NCBI GenBank assembly: GCA_032158125.1 | Contig: JASKOT010000036.1 | Location: 62,001-126,000 of the forward strand | Length of the DNA: 64,000 nt | From: Papiliotrema nemorosa | Taxonomy: Eukaryota > Basidiomycota > Tremellomycetes > Tremellales > Rhynchogastremaceae | Direction of reading: 5' to 3' | Part shown: piece after piece, positions 36,569 through 48,688 of the stretch | How the letters are laid out: every line of letters starts with the position of its first letter | Numbering within the stretch: the stretch's first letter is position 1 | Made by a program: the position numbers and the translations under genes | Notes under the pieces: generated by a model | The model's input: only the letters and a program-made list of their open reading frames with translations | Databases searched by the model: none | What the model was told of the DNA's origin: nothing

Positions 36569-38554
36569 CTAGGCCGAACTCTCTCTGGCCTCGTCCGCCG
36601 CCGTCTTGGTCGAGGCAAACTTTCGGGCCGAGATCTTTCTCTCAAACAACTCATCGAGCTCATTGTAAGTTCGCCTACATCACGTCAGCAAGAGGCGATA
36701 TAGGTGGATCCAGTGGGAAACTGACCCTTTGGTTTCTGGAATGAGCAAGTAGATAGCGACGAGTACAACCGAGGTCGTCCCGAACCAAAAGAAACTGCAG
36801 ATTTAGCGGACAATGATGAAGAGGGAATATCGGACCGCTCACCCGATCTTGAGGCCCCAGTTGGCAGGAGCCGAGATCATCAAGGGAGTTGTATAGTTGA
36901 AAAGCAGACCAAAGGCTGCCGCGGCGCCAGCGACAAATCCTGCCGTTTTGGCTCGCAGCCGAGGCGTGGGTACTTCAGCAGCGTAAGACCAGCCTGAATG
37001 TCAGCGGTCTCCCGTGAGCGTTTACGACGAGATGGTGTTCACCTAGAGGAGCGATAAAGAGGGAGAAAGCCGCATCGTGGATGCAGAACAAAGCGACCAT
37101 GGCGGTTCCGTTCTTTGTGGTATTGGTGGCTCCCAGCAGGCCCAGAATCAACATCATGACAGCGGCGGTGCATCCACCAGACAGTAGAGAGATTCGCCGA
37201 CCAAGCAGTTCAACCGTCCAGAATGAAGCGAATGTGAAGACCAGAGTGACAATCTTGATAATCAACGAGGCGAGGAAAGGGTCGGCGAGCCCGGCGAGTT
37301 GGAAAAAGTAGGTGTTGTATTGGAACACGAGGGACAGACCGCAGAAGGATCCGAAGACTGCGCCGAGCCAAGCGACAAAGGTTCGTCGACTGAACATCAG
37401 CAAAGCGTCCAATACTCGCAGCTTGCTGATCGGGCTCACCCATTTGTACCGACGAAGATTTGCTTCAAGGTGGCATCTTGTTGGATCTCTTTGAGAGCTT
37501 CTGAATGCTTGACGTTCTGTTGCATCACGGCGTACTCGTAGTCGATATCGTAGCCTGGTACACCGCCATACAACTTCTTCATGACCTTTTTGGCCTTGTC
37601 ATCTTGGTGTTTACGAGCGTAGTACCCTGCAGATCAGCGCGCTGCCCTTTTTCCACAAGGTCACAACCCTTACAAGGAGTTTCAGGCAGGAAGGGAATGA
37701 TCGGGAAGAACAATCCGAGAAAGACGATTTGGGAGTAAAACGCATGTCTGAATTTGGCCGGACCCATCTTGCTGACAATCCGAAGAGCGGTCGATCCCCC
37801 TAGTCCTCCAATACCATACATGACAGAGTACATAGCCAACATAGCACCTCGAATCTGCGGTTGCCTGACGCATGTCAGCAGCGTACCTTTGTGACAGGGC
37901 TGACATACGATAACTCCGAGATGAACACTGGGACACCACCTTGGATATACCCGACTGCCATACCACTCAAGAGTCGAGCGACAAAGTACACCTTGTAAGA
38001 GCTCGTTGTAATCTCCACGGCAATGGCCACAGCGACGATGACACAGACGAGATACATGATGGCTCGTCGACCGAATCGATCCGCGATGAATGGTCCAGTC
38101 CACATGGCGAAGATCTGACCACCGGACTGGACCCCTCCCCAACCTCCTACAACTTGCGGGTCGAGGATAGTAGCCCCCTTTGCATTGACTTTGGTACCAA
38201 AGGTTTTAATGAAGCCGGCATTGGCGACGATCGATCCGGGTACTGGACAAAGGTCAGCTGTACGGTTTCCGACAAAAATTTCGCAAGACACTTACCAACG
38301 ATAGCGTACCCGTCAAAAAGTGCCCCGAGTCCAACCATGCAGGCATACAAGATGACTTTCCAGAATGTGCGGATGGTCTGTTTCCGGTTCAATCCAGCAA
38401 ACTTGGATTCAAGCTCGAGAGCAGAGACATCGGCAACTCCTGCTGTTCCAGGTTTGACATGTTCGACTTCGTCAAAATCGGTCTTTTCGGTCGAGCGCAT
38501 GGGATCCTGCTCTGACTGTAGAGGGAGCTGATGAGTGGAAACTTCTTTCGACAT
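36569..38554 (-). CDS. MFS sugar transporter, alpha-glucoside (MAL) type
   Basis: Read right to left from ATG 38554 (MSKEVSTHQLPLQS). Hydrophilic N-terminus of about 70 residues, then 12 helices. Sugar-porter motifs include RTFWKVILYACMVGLGALFDGY, GPFIADRFGRRAIMYL, RLLSGMAVGYIQGGVPVFISEL, PETPWYYARK (completed by splicing) and FLASLIIKIVTLVFTF. The last helix is followed by PETKGRTYNELDELFE. PETPWYYARK and the loop before RRTFVAWLG are closest to maltose/alpha-glucoside permeases rather than hexose carriers, so a di- or oligosaccharide substrate is likely. It is divergent from the GH78 gene over a 626-base promoter, suggesting that it imports the glycoside that GH78 cleaves. Stop at 36569. 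Confidence 0.87.
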
Positions 38555-38622
38555 GCTGTTCCACTGAAAAATTATCAACGTGGAGAAGGGATCGATACGC
38601 CATGGCCCCGTTTTATGACCGG

Positions 38623-38630
38623 TATATATA
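38623..38630 (-). promoter_or_regulatory. TATA-like element of the sugar transporter
   Basis: TATATATA about 70 bases upstream of the ATG at 38554. Confidence 0.45.
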
Positions 38631-38679
38631 GCCGACGAGAGCTGATCAACCACAGGAAGGATAGCCCTTACCAACTCGA

Positions 38680-38812
38680 GCGGAGAAACGATAGGTCACG
38701 AGTCCAGAGGAGAGGGGCGTATCTGGGGCTCAAACATATACCGCGCTAAGATGTCCTCAGGACGATGCAAGGATCTACGGACACTCCCTCAGGAGAAGCG
38801 ATCGCGGAGAAA
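38680..38812. repeat. Direct repeat GCGGAGAAA (two copies)
   Basis: Exact nine-base copies at 38680-38688 and 38804-38812, both containing a CGG triplet, 124 bases apart in the divergent promoter. The half-site CGGAG recurs in the GH1 promoter at 46419-46423. Confidence 0.4.
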
Positions 38813-38833
38813 GATACAACGCATATGTCGCTT

Positions 38834-38844
38834 CGGAAAATCCG
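38834..38844. promoter_or_regulatory. CGG-N5-CCG palindrome, candidate Zn2Cys6 binding site
   Basis: CGGAAAATCCG is a perfect inverted CGG repeat with a five-base spacer, midway in the divergent promoter. Many Zn2Cys6 dimers bind CGG-Nx-CCG. Two such regulators are encoded within 6 kb. Binding is inferred. Confidence 0.45.
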
Positions 38845-39180
38845 TTCGGCTCCCGGCAGTTCCCCGATGAGCCAATCGTCCTATTGCGTCTCTACGTGGA
38901 CCGTGTTCATGTGCTTTTACATACGAAACGGAAGAAACATGTTGCGCTGAGGGAAATTGTCCTGCAGGAAGAGCACCCTCAGGCAGCCCTGGCAGACAAC
39001 AACTTTTAGGCGAGGGGAAATTTTACGGCAAAGCTCCGAATCACGACCGTTCAACATCGGGCCATGGATGGAATGCGACGCGAAAAGCATGAGTCCAACC
39101 TATTCAGTCAGAGCAACTTCTCTATCAACCTCTTCGCCCCTTCTCATCTTACCCACTTGACCCATTAGCACTGCTCGATC

Positions 39181-41821
39181 ATGTCTTGCGAGATCGATGC
39201 TATCACCCTGGAACGATACTCGACAGGTTTTGGAATCCGCCATGATGCCCCTCGAATCAGTTGGCGTTTCAAGGGAGACGCTAGAGATTGGATGCAACAT
39301 GCTTATCAGATACGTCTCCGGAGGGAAAACTCGCCGGAAGAGATGTACGAGGTACATTCAACAGAATCACTTTACGTCCCATGGCCCTCTACTCCGATTC
39401 GATCTAGAGAGCGATTGTCATTATCGATATCCGCAATATCGACTGAGAGTGTCGCGACAGAGTGGAAGACGATTACCGTCGAGCGAGCTCTCTCGGATGC
39501 GGATTGGTCAGCGGGTGTATCGTTTGGGCCTACGCAGGACCCGAACGAGACTAAACGACCGTACTTGCTCCGTCGCATCGTCAACATTGCCTCATTCCAT
39601 TCGGCTAGATTATACATCTCGGCTCTGGGCCTGTACGAAGCCCAACTGAACGGACAACGTGTAGGAGATGACCTTTTAGCACCTGGTTGGCAGAGCTATA
39701 CACATCGACTACACTACCAGGCATTCGACATCTCCCCGTTATTGCAGCTCGGTCGAAACGAGCTGGAAGTATGGGTGGGAGAGGGCTGGTACGCCGGACG
39801 TCTGGGTTGGGCGGGGGGCAGGCGGAACATGTATGGCTCAGAGATTGGCCTTATCGCACAGTTAGAGGTCGACAAGGTGGTGGTCGTTCAAACTGGAGAA
39901 GAAGGCTGGGATTGGGCATATGGGTCACTCTTGACATCCGAGCTGTACGATGGGGAATCTATCGACCTAAATGTGAGACCTGAAACATGGCACCCAGCAC
40001 GGAGTGCTCCTCGACCAAGCACCGCTCTCATCGCCGCCGAATCGGTACCTGTACGCGTGACAGAGGTCTTAAAACCCCGCTCAGTCATCCAATCCCCTAA
40101 CGGGGCGACCATTTTCGATTTTGGGCAAAATTTCGTGGGATGGGTTCGACTCCTTGCTTTGCCCCCAAACGCTACGATCACAATGCGACATGCTGAAGTG
40201 CTGGAGAACGGGGAGCTGGGTACACGCCCACTACGAATTTGCAAAGCGACAGATATGGTCATTACGCCAAGAAGCGACCAGCAGGAGCTGCTCGAAATGA
40301 AGTGGGAGCCCAAATTCACATTTCACGGTTTCCGTTATGTTCAGATTGACGGGTTTCATGAGATTACACTCGACCGTCTGGAAGGAGTCGTAGTACATTC
40401 TGATATGGAACAACTGGGCACTTTCGAGTGCTCGCATGGGTGGATGAACCAATTTCACAAAAACACACAATGGGGACTACGAGGAAACTTCCTTAGTATT
40501 CCGACAGATTGTCCTCAACGCGATGAAAGGATGGGATGGACCGGTGATCTACAGGTGAATCCTGCTTTAGTCTCAACGCTGACTACAGGCCTTTTGCTCC
40601 ACCGCCAATTTTCTGTACAATACCAGCAGTTTGCTCGGAGACTGGTTGTGGGATCTGAGGGAAGAGCAGGAGGTCAACGATGGATTGCCCCCACTTGTCG
40701 TCCCGGACATCCTCCACAACAACCCAAAAAAGCGGTTCGCGATCTGGGGTGATGTGGTGATACATGCTCCGTATGATCTATACAGCGCCTTTGGCGACCA
40801 ACGCATCTTGGAGGATCAGTGGAACAGCATGGTCGATTGGTTGGAAGTTGGCGTGGTGAGGGATAGTAGTGGCTTGTGGGATCCTCAAAATCAGCAACTA
40901 GGTGACTGGCTGGACCCTTCTGCCCCTGACGATGTTCCAGACGATACTCATAGCGATCCTATCCTAGTAGCCAACTGTTTCCTCGTCCATACGACTTGGC
41001 TGGTCAGTCAGATCGCTCGACAAATCGGCAAAACTACAGAAGCCGAATCCTACCACGACCGATACCTCGAGCTGCTTCAGGCATTTCAAAATGAATACAT
41101 CACCCCGTCTGGAAACATAATGTCGGACACTCATGCTACACTCGCTCTCGCGCTGCATTTCAGTCTTTACGCCAATGACATTCAGCGAGCGCGAGCGGCC
41201 AAGCGCTTGGACTTTCATGTGCGACGAAGAGCTTTCAAGGTGTACATTGGATTTGCCGGAACACCCGTCATCCTGCCGGCCCTGGCATCGTCTGGGTACA
41301 TCGAAACAGCGTATCGGATGTTCCAGGAGAAACAATGCCCCTCGTTATTGTACCCCATCTCTATGGGCGCCACTACCATCTGGGAACGTTGGAACTCCAT
41401 CTTGCCCGATGGATCTATCAATCCGGGAGAAATGACCAGCTTCAACCATTATGCTCTCGGATCAGTATCTCGCTTCCTATATGAGACAGTGGGAGGACTA
41501 TCACCGCTTGAGCCAGGCTGGAAGATTGCTTTGATTCGACCACAGCCGGGCGGTTCCGTGACTTGGTGTAAAGTGTCTCACGTGAGCCCGTATGGGCTCT
41601 TCCGATGTGAATGGCGTATCGACGGAGGACGATTGAAGCTGCGAGTCGAGGTGCCTCCCAATGCGTCGGCGAAGATAGTCTTAGCAGGCAGAGAAGATGA
41701 ATTGGTAGGCAGTGGATATCGAGAATTCGAGATCCCGTGGGAGCAAAGCAAGACCTGGCCACCTCGGGTTCTGCAACCCCCGCCCTTGAGACCTCAATTG
41801 ATCGACGAGGTGGTAGACTGA
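39181..41821 (+). CDS. GH78 alpha-L-rhamnosidase, intracellular
   Basis: ATG 39181 (MSCEIDAITLERYSTGFGI), no signal peptide. N-terminal beta-sandwich domains contain GDARDWMQHAYQIRL and NGQRVGDDLLAPGWQSYTHR, typical of GH78, followed by IFDFGQNFVGWVRL. The catalytic (alpha/alpha)6 barrel has TDCPQRDERMGWTGD, whose Glu is the proposed general acid, and ATTIWERW, with the second catalytic Glu, then MTSFNHYALGSV. The two exons are joined by a 34-nt intron at 40555-40588; its removal changes frame and yields GWTGDLQAFCSTANFLYNTS as the family requires. Length about 868 residues is usual for the family. The enzyme removes terminal alpha-L-rhamnose from plant glycosides (flavonoids, saponins) or oligosaccharides. 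Without a secretion signal, the substrate must be imported. It ends 53 bases from the convergent regulator gene. Confidence 0.93.
40555..40588 (+). other. 34-nt intron in the GH78 gene
   Basis: GTGAAT donor, CTGAC branch site and ACAG acceptor; among the shortest introns in the window. Its length is not a multiple of three, and removal restores the family motif. Confidence 0.85.
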
Positions 41822-41874
41822 GGCCAAAGAGGCCTATATATACATGCATAAACAGCCGGTTGCAATAGAACGTC

Positions 41875-44110
41875 TCAGGAACCCCAATTAGTCTCTTCAC
41901 CACCCGGTGGACCCATGGGCCAGGTCCACCAATCCATGCTTCCTCCAAAAGTATCGCCAGCATCAGCATTACCATGTTCCCCACTCCACAGACTGAAAAA
42001 GTCGGCAAGATCGACATTTGTATCGCCAAAAACATTGGTAGAGGTGCCGTTCGACTTATCGCCTGAGTGACTTTGTGCAAGACCCATCGATTGTAAGCGC
42101 GAGGTTTCCAGTTGCGACTTGTATTCAGCTAGACGCTCCTCTGTACCTGAGATCATCCGACCCAGCTCTGTGTCGCATCTGCTGAGATTCGCATGTATCG
42201 ACGAGAGTAACGAGGCGATATTGAGAGTGTCGGGAAGCGGTGATTTCGGGTGCAAATGCTGAAAATAGATGATACCAGTCGAAAGGGCAACGTAACAAAG
42301 CATGACTGCGCGACCAATAGCGGCGGGCCAATGAGCAAGTCTCCAGCTCTCTTCGAGGCAGTTGTTGAGCATACGGATAGACAATTGAGCGGCTAGCGTC
42401 ATGGCTTGCAACCATGATGTATGTGTTTGGTCTCCTAGGAGCGGTGAGGGAAGACGATAGATCGACCAGACGTTGCGGGCGGATACCCACCATTGACAAT
42501 ACGTGATGTGACACAGCAGGTATTCTTTGGACCGGATGTCTAGATCTGAGTGGGAGTGACGTGCGGTAGACTCACTATCTATCGCTTTCACCGTCCGCAA
42601 TAAAGCATCAAGGTCATTTGTGCACTCTTTAACGATCTCATTCCCTTTGATGACATCCACGACGGAAGGACTGATGACGCGCTGCAGATCCTGCCATGCG
42701 CGACTATGCTTGAACAAAATGCTCAAACATTCTTGCTCGTACATGAGATGCCGATCGAGGTCGCATTCCATATGATGCAGTTGAAGAAAGGCGAGAATTT
42801 TAGGTTGGGCCCCCTCGACCAGCACCGGTAACGAAGCCCACGGACAACGACTGTGTGCAAACCTGCAAGGCGTCAGAACACGTACACCATACTTAATAAC
42901 TTTACACATACCATGCGGATCGGTTGATAACACTCATGAACAGTCGGGCGTCGTTGAGTTGCTGCTCTAGGTGACGTACAGGTGTCCCACTCTCCAGTAA
43001 TGCCAATAGTCTATCTAGAAAGACAGATTGTCCCATCTCCCTCACTTGAGCATACGCCAATCCGATCATCCTAGAGGCATCCAAATCGTTCGTGTCAAGA
43101 CCCGATCCGGGAGGTAGGAGGGATAAGACGAAAGCTGCCATGATGCCCTCCAGACTTGGTCGACATCCGCGATGGTAAGCGTCGAGATTCTGTATCAAGT
43201 AAGCTTTGAGATTGGCGACTTGAGCTGCAGTGAACAATGGTAATAGATTGGGGCAATGAGTGATATAGTATAGACAGGCGGACACGTAAAAGGGCTGAGC
43301 AGGGATACTGGATCGAACCTGCATCAAATGAGGATGGGGGAAAACCGCAGTGCAATGGTATTTGAAGCTGTCACTTTAGTCTTGGAGACCGAAGAGACGA
43401 ATCCTGAACTTACAGTTGATACGCGGATTCGGCTTGATCCTTGGTGATGATTCCTTCTGCAAGGGGATCTCGCAAACCAAGTTCCCCTTTACTCTTCATT
43501 CCTCTATGAACCAGCCCGAATGATTCTGGATCTGCCCAGCGCCTGTACCATGTCTCATCTCTCTCTTCTCCCCCGGGGACTGGTCTTCCTTCATCACTTG
43601 ATCGTACAGTCGGGATGGGCTCGATGGTTGGTGCAGAAGCCGAAGGAGTCTGCGTGTTGGGACCATTGAGAGAGAAATCGAAATGGTTGGCTGGAGAGCT
43701 GTTGGACAGCGTCGCATGGTTTCTAAGATTTTGCACCTCTTTCTCCAGTGTAGCGAGACGGCTCAGAATGGCAGAGAAGTCGTTTGTATCATATGTCACC
43801 TCTGTCGGGGCAGGGCCAGTAACGTCAGGCTCGCCGGCATGTTTTTTTTCGAGTGAGCAAGCCGTGCCGAGCTGTTTGCATCGATGACACCCTCGCCGGT
43901 CTATGAGATCGCATTTCGATCTTCGCGCCCGACAAGCGTTGCATGCTGTCGATCCCCTTGTTCTAGCTCGCTTCGTCTGAAAGAATCGCGCGTCAGCCAA
44001 GGCTCACTACCCGACAGACCGGCGGAGCGCGTGAGGTCAATACCACTCACTGCGTGGTTATCACTTGAGCTGGACCCCACATCTGTGTTGACAGCCTGAG
44101 GATATGACAT
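41875..44110 (-). CDS. Zn2Cys6 transcription factor with coiled coil
   Basis: Read right to left. ATG 44110 (MSYPQAVNTDVGSSS) lies in a short first exon, spliced (donor GTGAGT, acceptor TTTCAG) to TKRARTRGSTACNACRARRS. The zinc cluster C-x2-C-x6-C-x7-C-x2-C-x6-C is complete (CNAC, KC, GCHRC, AC). A leucine/glutamate heptad region follows (ILSRLATLEKEVQNLRNHA), probably the dimerisation helix. The long helical middle domain has CRPSLEGIMAAFVLSLL, ASRMIGLAYAQVREMGQ and LNDARLFMSVINRSAW, as in fungal_trans regulators. The C-terminus is Trp/Gly/acidic (DWWTWPMGPPGGEETNW), which may act as the activation region. The gene sits between GH78 and the saponin-hydrolase-like gene, a typical place for a pathway-specific activator. 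Target genes are inferred. Confidence 0.87.
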
Positions 44111-44396
44111 CCGAATGGAACGAGGACGCGCTCTGAACGCAGAGTTGACATCGCAGGAGGTCTTGTTCGACTGAGGAGGTCGCAAAAGAGCGGAAGTCTG
44201 CAACTTTCATCCTTCCCTGAGCGGAGTTTACCTGTTGCCTGAGGGATTTGTTTGCACCACCTTGGACACGGAAATGCATGGCTACCAGACGCCTCACTCA
44301 CTATCTTGTACCCTTACCCAAGTAATGACCGTGGACATGAATGCCTGCACGTGTCTTACCTTGTCGCCAGACATTGTCGTCTGTCCTATCACCCAT

Positions 44397-46244
44397 CTAA
44401 GTCCGATTCGGAGGTTGCTTGTATTCTACACCATCGATGGTTGTGGTCAAACTGCCCTGTGCCAGAACTTGGGGGTAGTTGTAGTCGAGGCCGAGATGCA
44501 GTCCTCCAGGAGAAGTGATCTTGGTATTGTAGGTGTTGCCGGCGGTAGAAGTGAGATTCGAATACCAGTCGGTCAAGAAATAGGTAGCATTCAAGGGGAT
44601 GACAGTGGCATTCTCCCAACCATTGATGTAATTGAGACCATCGTCCGAGTATCCAACGTAATCCGCAGCGACGCTTTGGATCCGAGTACCGTTCAGTGTG
44701 ACAGTGACGTTCGCGTAACCGGCCGAGTGACCGTACAGCGTGTAATTTCCAGTAGGAATGATGTTGGAAGAGTGTACTGGACCAATTGCCGCATCGTATG
44801 GTGTACCCCAAGGGAAAGAATCTGGAATCACAGCAACAGGCTCGTATGGCACTGGGGAGCGGGAAGTGAGATTTGCGACCATAATTCGGTATTCTCTACC
44901 GTTTGGGGGGGTAGGACAGGGAAGCGGATTATCTCCACCACACGATGGCGAAACCACCAACGCTTGATGGTAGACGATCTTGGTCCCGTCCCACGACCAA
45001 CGGGGATCTGACCGAGCATTCCAATTGGGATCGTTGATGCTGTTTGCAGTGCCGTCTCCGGCTGCGTTGATTTGCTGACCTCCGTAGCCTGCTCTATCAC
45101 CGCAGAAATCGAGAAGCCAGGGCTGGAAAAATCGACGATCTAGATTGTTCCGAAGCGAGGCCACCGTCCCCGCCAATACCAGATCATTGATAGGCGGAAC
45201 ACCGCGAAGACCATCGTACCAGTTGGTTCTGTTGGTTCCACGGGTATCTAAAACGACGGTCCATTTGCCATCTTTGCTAACATCGACCGGATCAGCGTAA
45301 CCTGGCAACGATGTCAAACGTCGGACCCTTCCATCTGAGAGTCGATTCGAGATGATGTCTACGTTATCCGATTCGAAAAAGGCGGTTGACAAACACTCAT
45401 CACCTCGTCCTGTCCAGCCTCGCCACTCGCCGATCTGTATGACAGTATCATTGAAATACATCTGGTCACCCTCAACTCTGATTTGTGGGGTGTTGTCCTT
45501 GTTGGCAAATTGCCAAACGTGCGTGAGGTCATATCGCGGAGACCTAGGTTCGCCAACACCAGGCGAGGGGTTGAACTCCAACCGGGCGTTGAAAGCATTC
45601 TGTCCCAGCTGACCACCTTCAAAGGAAAAGAGGTTGAAGCCCAGGTGGACTTGGTCTGGGTGAACACGGAGTTCTCTGATGGGTGCACCTGGTCCAGAGC
45701 CGTTAACCGAGGTGGAAAAGTGCAACGGGTAGACATGAGTGTTGTTGGGAGTGCTGGCCTCACTAGCGAAAAGCTCGTCAGATTCCACAATGAACGTGTT
45801 GGCCAAAAGTCGTTTGCCATCGGTAAACGCCTGCGGATAGTCTAGCACCTGTGTGGTTGACCCTACGAACCCGGTTCCGCATGTGATGCATTTCCAGGGG
45901 TCACCGTTGGGAAATGTTTCGCCATTTGTCTTGATAATGATGACGTGCTCTCCGGAGTAGATGCTGTCGGTGGTGGAACCGGTATAATTGACAGAAGAAA
46001 TCACATGGATATCATCTGGGAGGAAGCTACCGCTGTAAGCCTCTGTTGCGCCATTGATACAGCCAGTTCCGCGAGGGTTGACCTCAGTGGTACACGATCC
46101 AACATCATCAGAGGGCGATACAGGAGGAAGGGGGAGCTCAAACACCTCGATCGGTTCTGGATCCGGTATAGGACCGCAATCGAAGTATAGAGCCTGGACG
46201 ATAGGTATTAATCCTAGACCAACCCGCGCTAAGGAAAGGAGCAT
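44397..46244 (-). CDS. Secreted beta-propeller protein resembling fungal saponin hydrolase
   Basis: A single uninterrupted frame of 615 residues from ATG 46244 to 44397. This is unusual here, since nearly all neighbours have introns. The signal peptide is MLLSLARVGLGLIPIVQAL, followed by FDCGPIPDPEPIEVFELPLPPVSPSD, a Cys-containing segment (GSCTTEVNPRGTGCINGATE) and KCITCGTG. The body shows repeated TolB/WD40-like propeller phrases: GSFLPDDIHVI, DGKRLLANTF, VSKDGKWTVVLDTRG, DPRWSWDGTKIVYHQA. About a dozen NxS/T sites support secretion. Length and N-terminal pattern recall fungal saponin hydrolases (Aspergillus and Neocosmospora enzymes that cut the glucuronosyl-sapogenin bond of soyasaponin). 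I made this link from memory, without a search, so the enzyme activity is provisional. Position between a Zn2Cys6 regulator and GH1 suggests a role in extracellular glycoside cleavage. Confidence 0.6.
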   Translation of the reverse strand: MLLSLARVGLGLIPIVQALYFDCGPIPDPEPIEVFELPLPPVSPSDDVGSCTTEVNPRGTGCINGATEAYSGSFLPDDIHVISSVNYTGSTTDSIYSGEHVIIIKTNGETFPNGDPWKCITCGTGFVGSTTQVLDYPQAFTDGKRLLANTFIVESDELFASEASTPNNTHVYPLHFSTSVNGSGPGAPIRELRVHPDQVHLGFNLFSFEGGQLGQNAFNARLEFNPSPGVGEPRSPRYDLTHVWQFANKDNTPQIRVEGDQMYFNDTVIQIGEWRGWTGRGDECLSTAFFESDNVDIISNRLSDGRVRRLTSLPGYADPVDVSKDGKWTVVLDTRGTNRTNWYDGLRGVPPINDLVLAGTVASLRNNLDRRFFQPWLLDFCGDRAGYGGQQINAAGDGTANSINDPNWNARSDPRWSWDGTKIVYHQALVVSPSCGGDNPLPCPTPPNGREYRIMVANLTSRSPVPYEPVAVIPDSFPWGTPYDAAIGPVHSSNIIPTGNYTLYGHSAGYANVTVTLNGTRIQSVAADYVGYSDDGLNYINGWENATVIPLNATYFLTDWYSNLTSTAGNTYNTKITSPGGLHLGLDYNYPQVLAQGSLTTTIDGVEYKQPPNRT

Positions 46245-46604
46245 CTACCATTAGATACAGGTGGGTCGTAGTGCCTCACCTCTGAGTGTGATCCGAACTG
46301 AAGATGTGGGGCATAATGGAGCTCCGGGACTCTTTAAGTATTCCCGCTGGTACGAGTATGTATTTCAGTTAAAGCAGTTAATCTGACACATCAGATTTTG
46401 AGCGCAATCTCCGGGGCGCGGAGTACAATGTTTCGCTGAGGAGCAGCGATTCTTATCGGCAGATGGTCGGCGTCAAACCATTGGGCGGACTCGAATTGAA
46501 CCGAGAGTCCATGAAGGAGGGTGGTAGCCTGCGGGTCTTACTTAACGCCTGAGGAAACGGCTATAGCTCTTCTACACAAAGAACAAGAGCCACTCTGACT
46601 GATC
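46245..46604. promoter_or_regulatory. Divergent promoter of the saponin-hydrolase-like and GH1 genes
   Basis: 360 bases between two oppositely read genes. It contains the inverted repeat CTCCG-GGGCG-CGGAG at 46409-46423 and other CGG triplets. No gene seen. Confidence 0.5.
46409..46423. promoter_or_regulatory. CCG-N5-CGG inverted repeat, candidate Zn2Cys6 site
   Basis: Arms CTCCG and CGGAG with a five-base spacer form an everted CGG pair. Its half-site matches those in the transporter/GH78 promoter, so one regulator could control both gene pairs. Inference from motif only. Confidence 0.42.
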
Positions 46605-48481
<1,877 letters not shown>

Positions 48482-48688
48482 GGTCAATAGCATGTCAAGC
48501 CAATAGCTTGTATCATTAAAGATTGTGGTTTCTTCGGTGCAGCGTGGAACTTCAGGTTCGCTCCATGTTTCCTTGTCATTGACAGTACGAGTACCGAAGA
48601 TTTTCCCGCCGAACGCTTTCGGATCACCTACTACCGTTTTGAGGTATACTCCCACCCATACCCTCCCAGAAGAACTTTCGAGTGAGTC

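Larger units (their letters stand above)
38555..39180. promoter_or_regulatory. Divergent promoter of the sugar transporter and GH78 genes
   Basis: A 626-base region between two oppositely read genes. It holds TATATATA at 38623-38630 for the transporter, the palindromic CGG-N5-CCG site at 38834-38844, and the nine-base direct repeat GCGGAGAAA at 38680-38688 and 38804-38812. No gene is seen in it. Confidence 0.55.
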
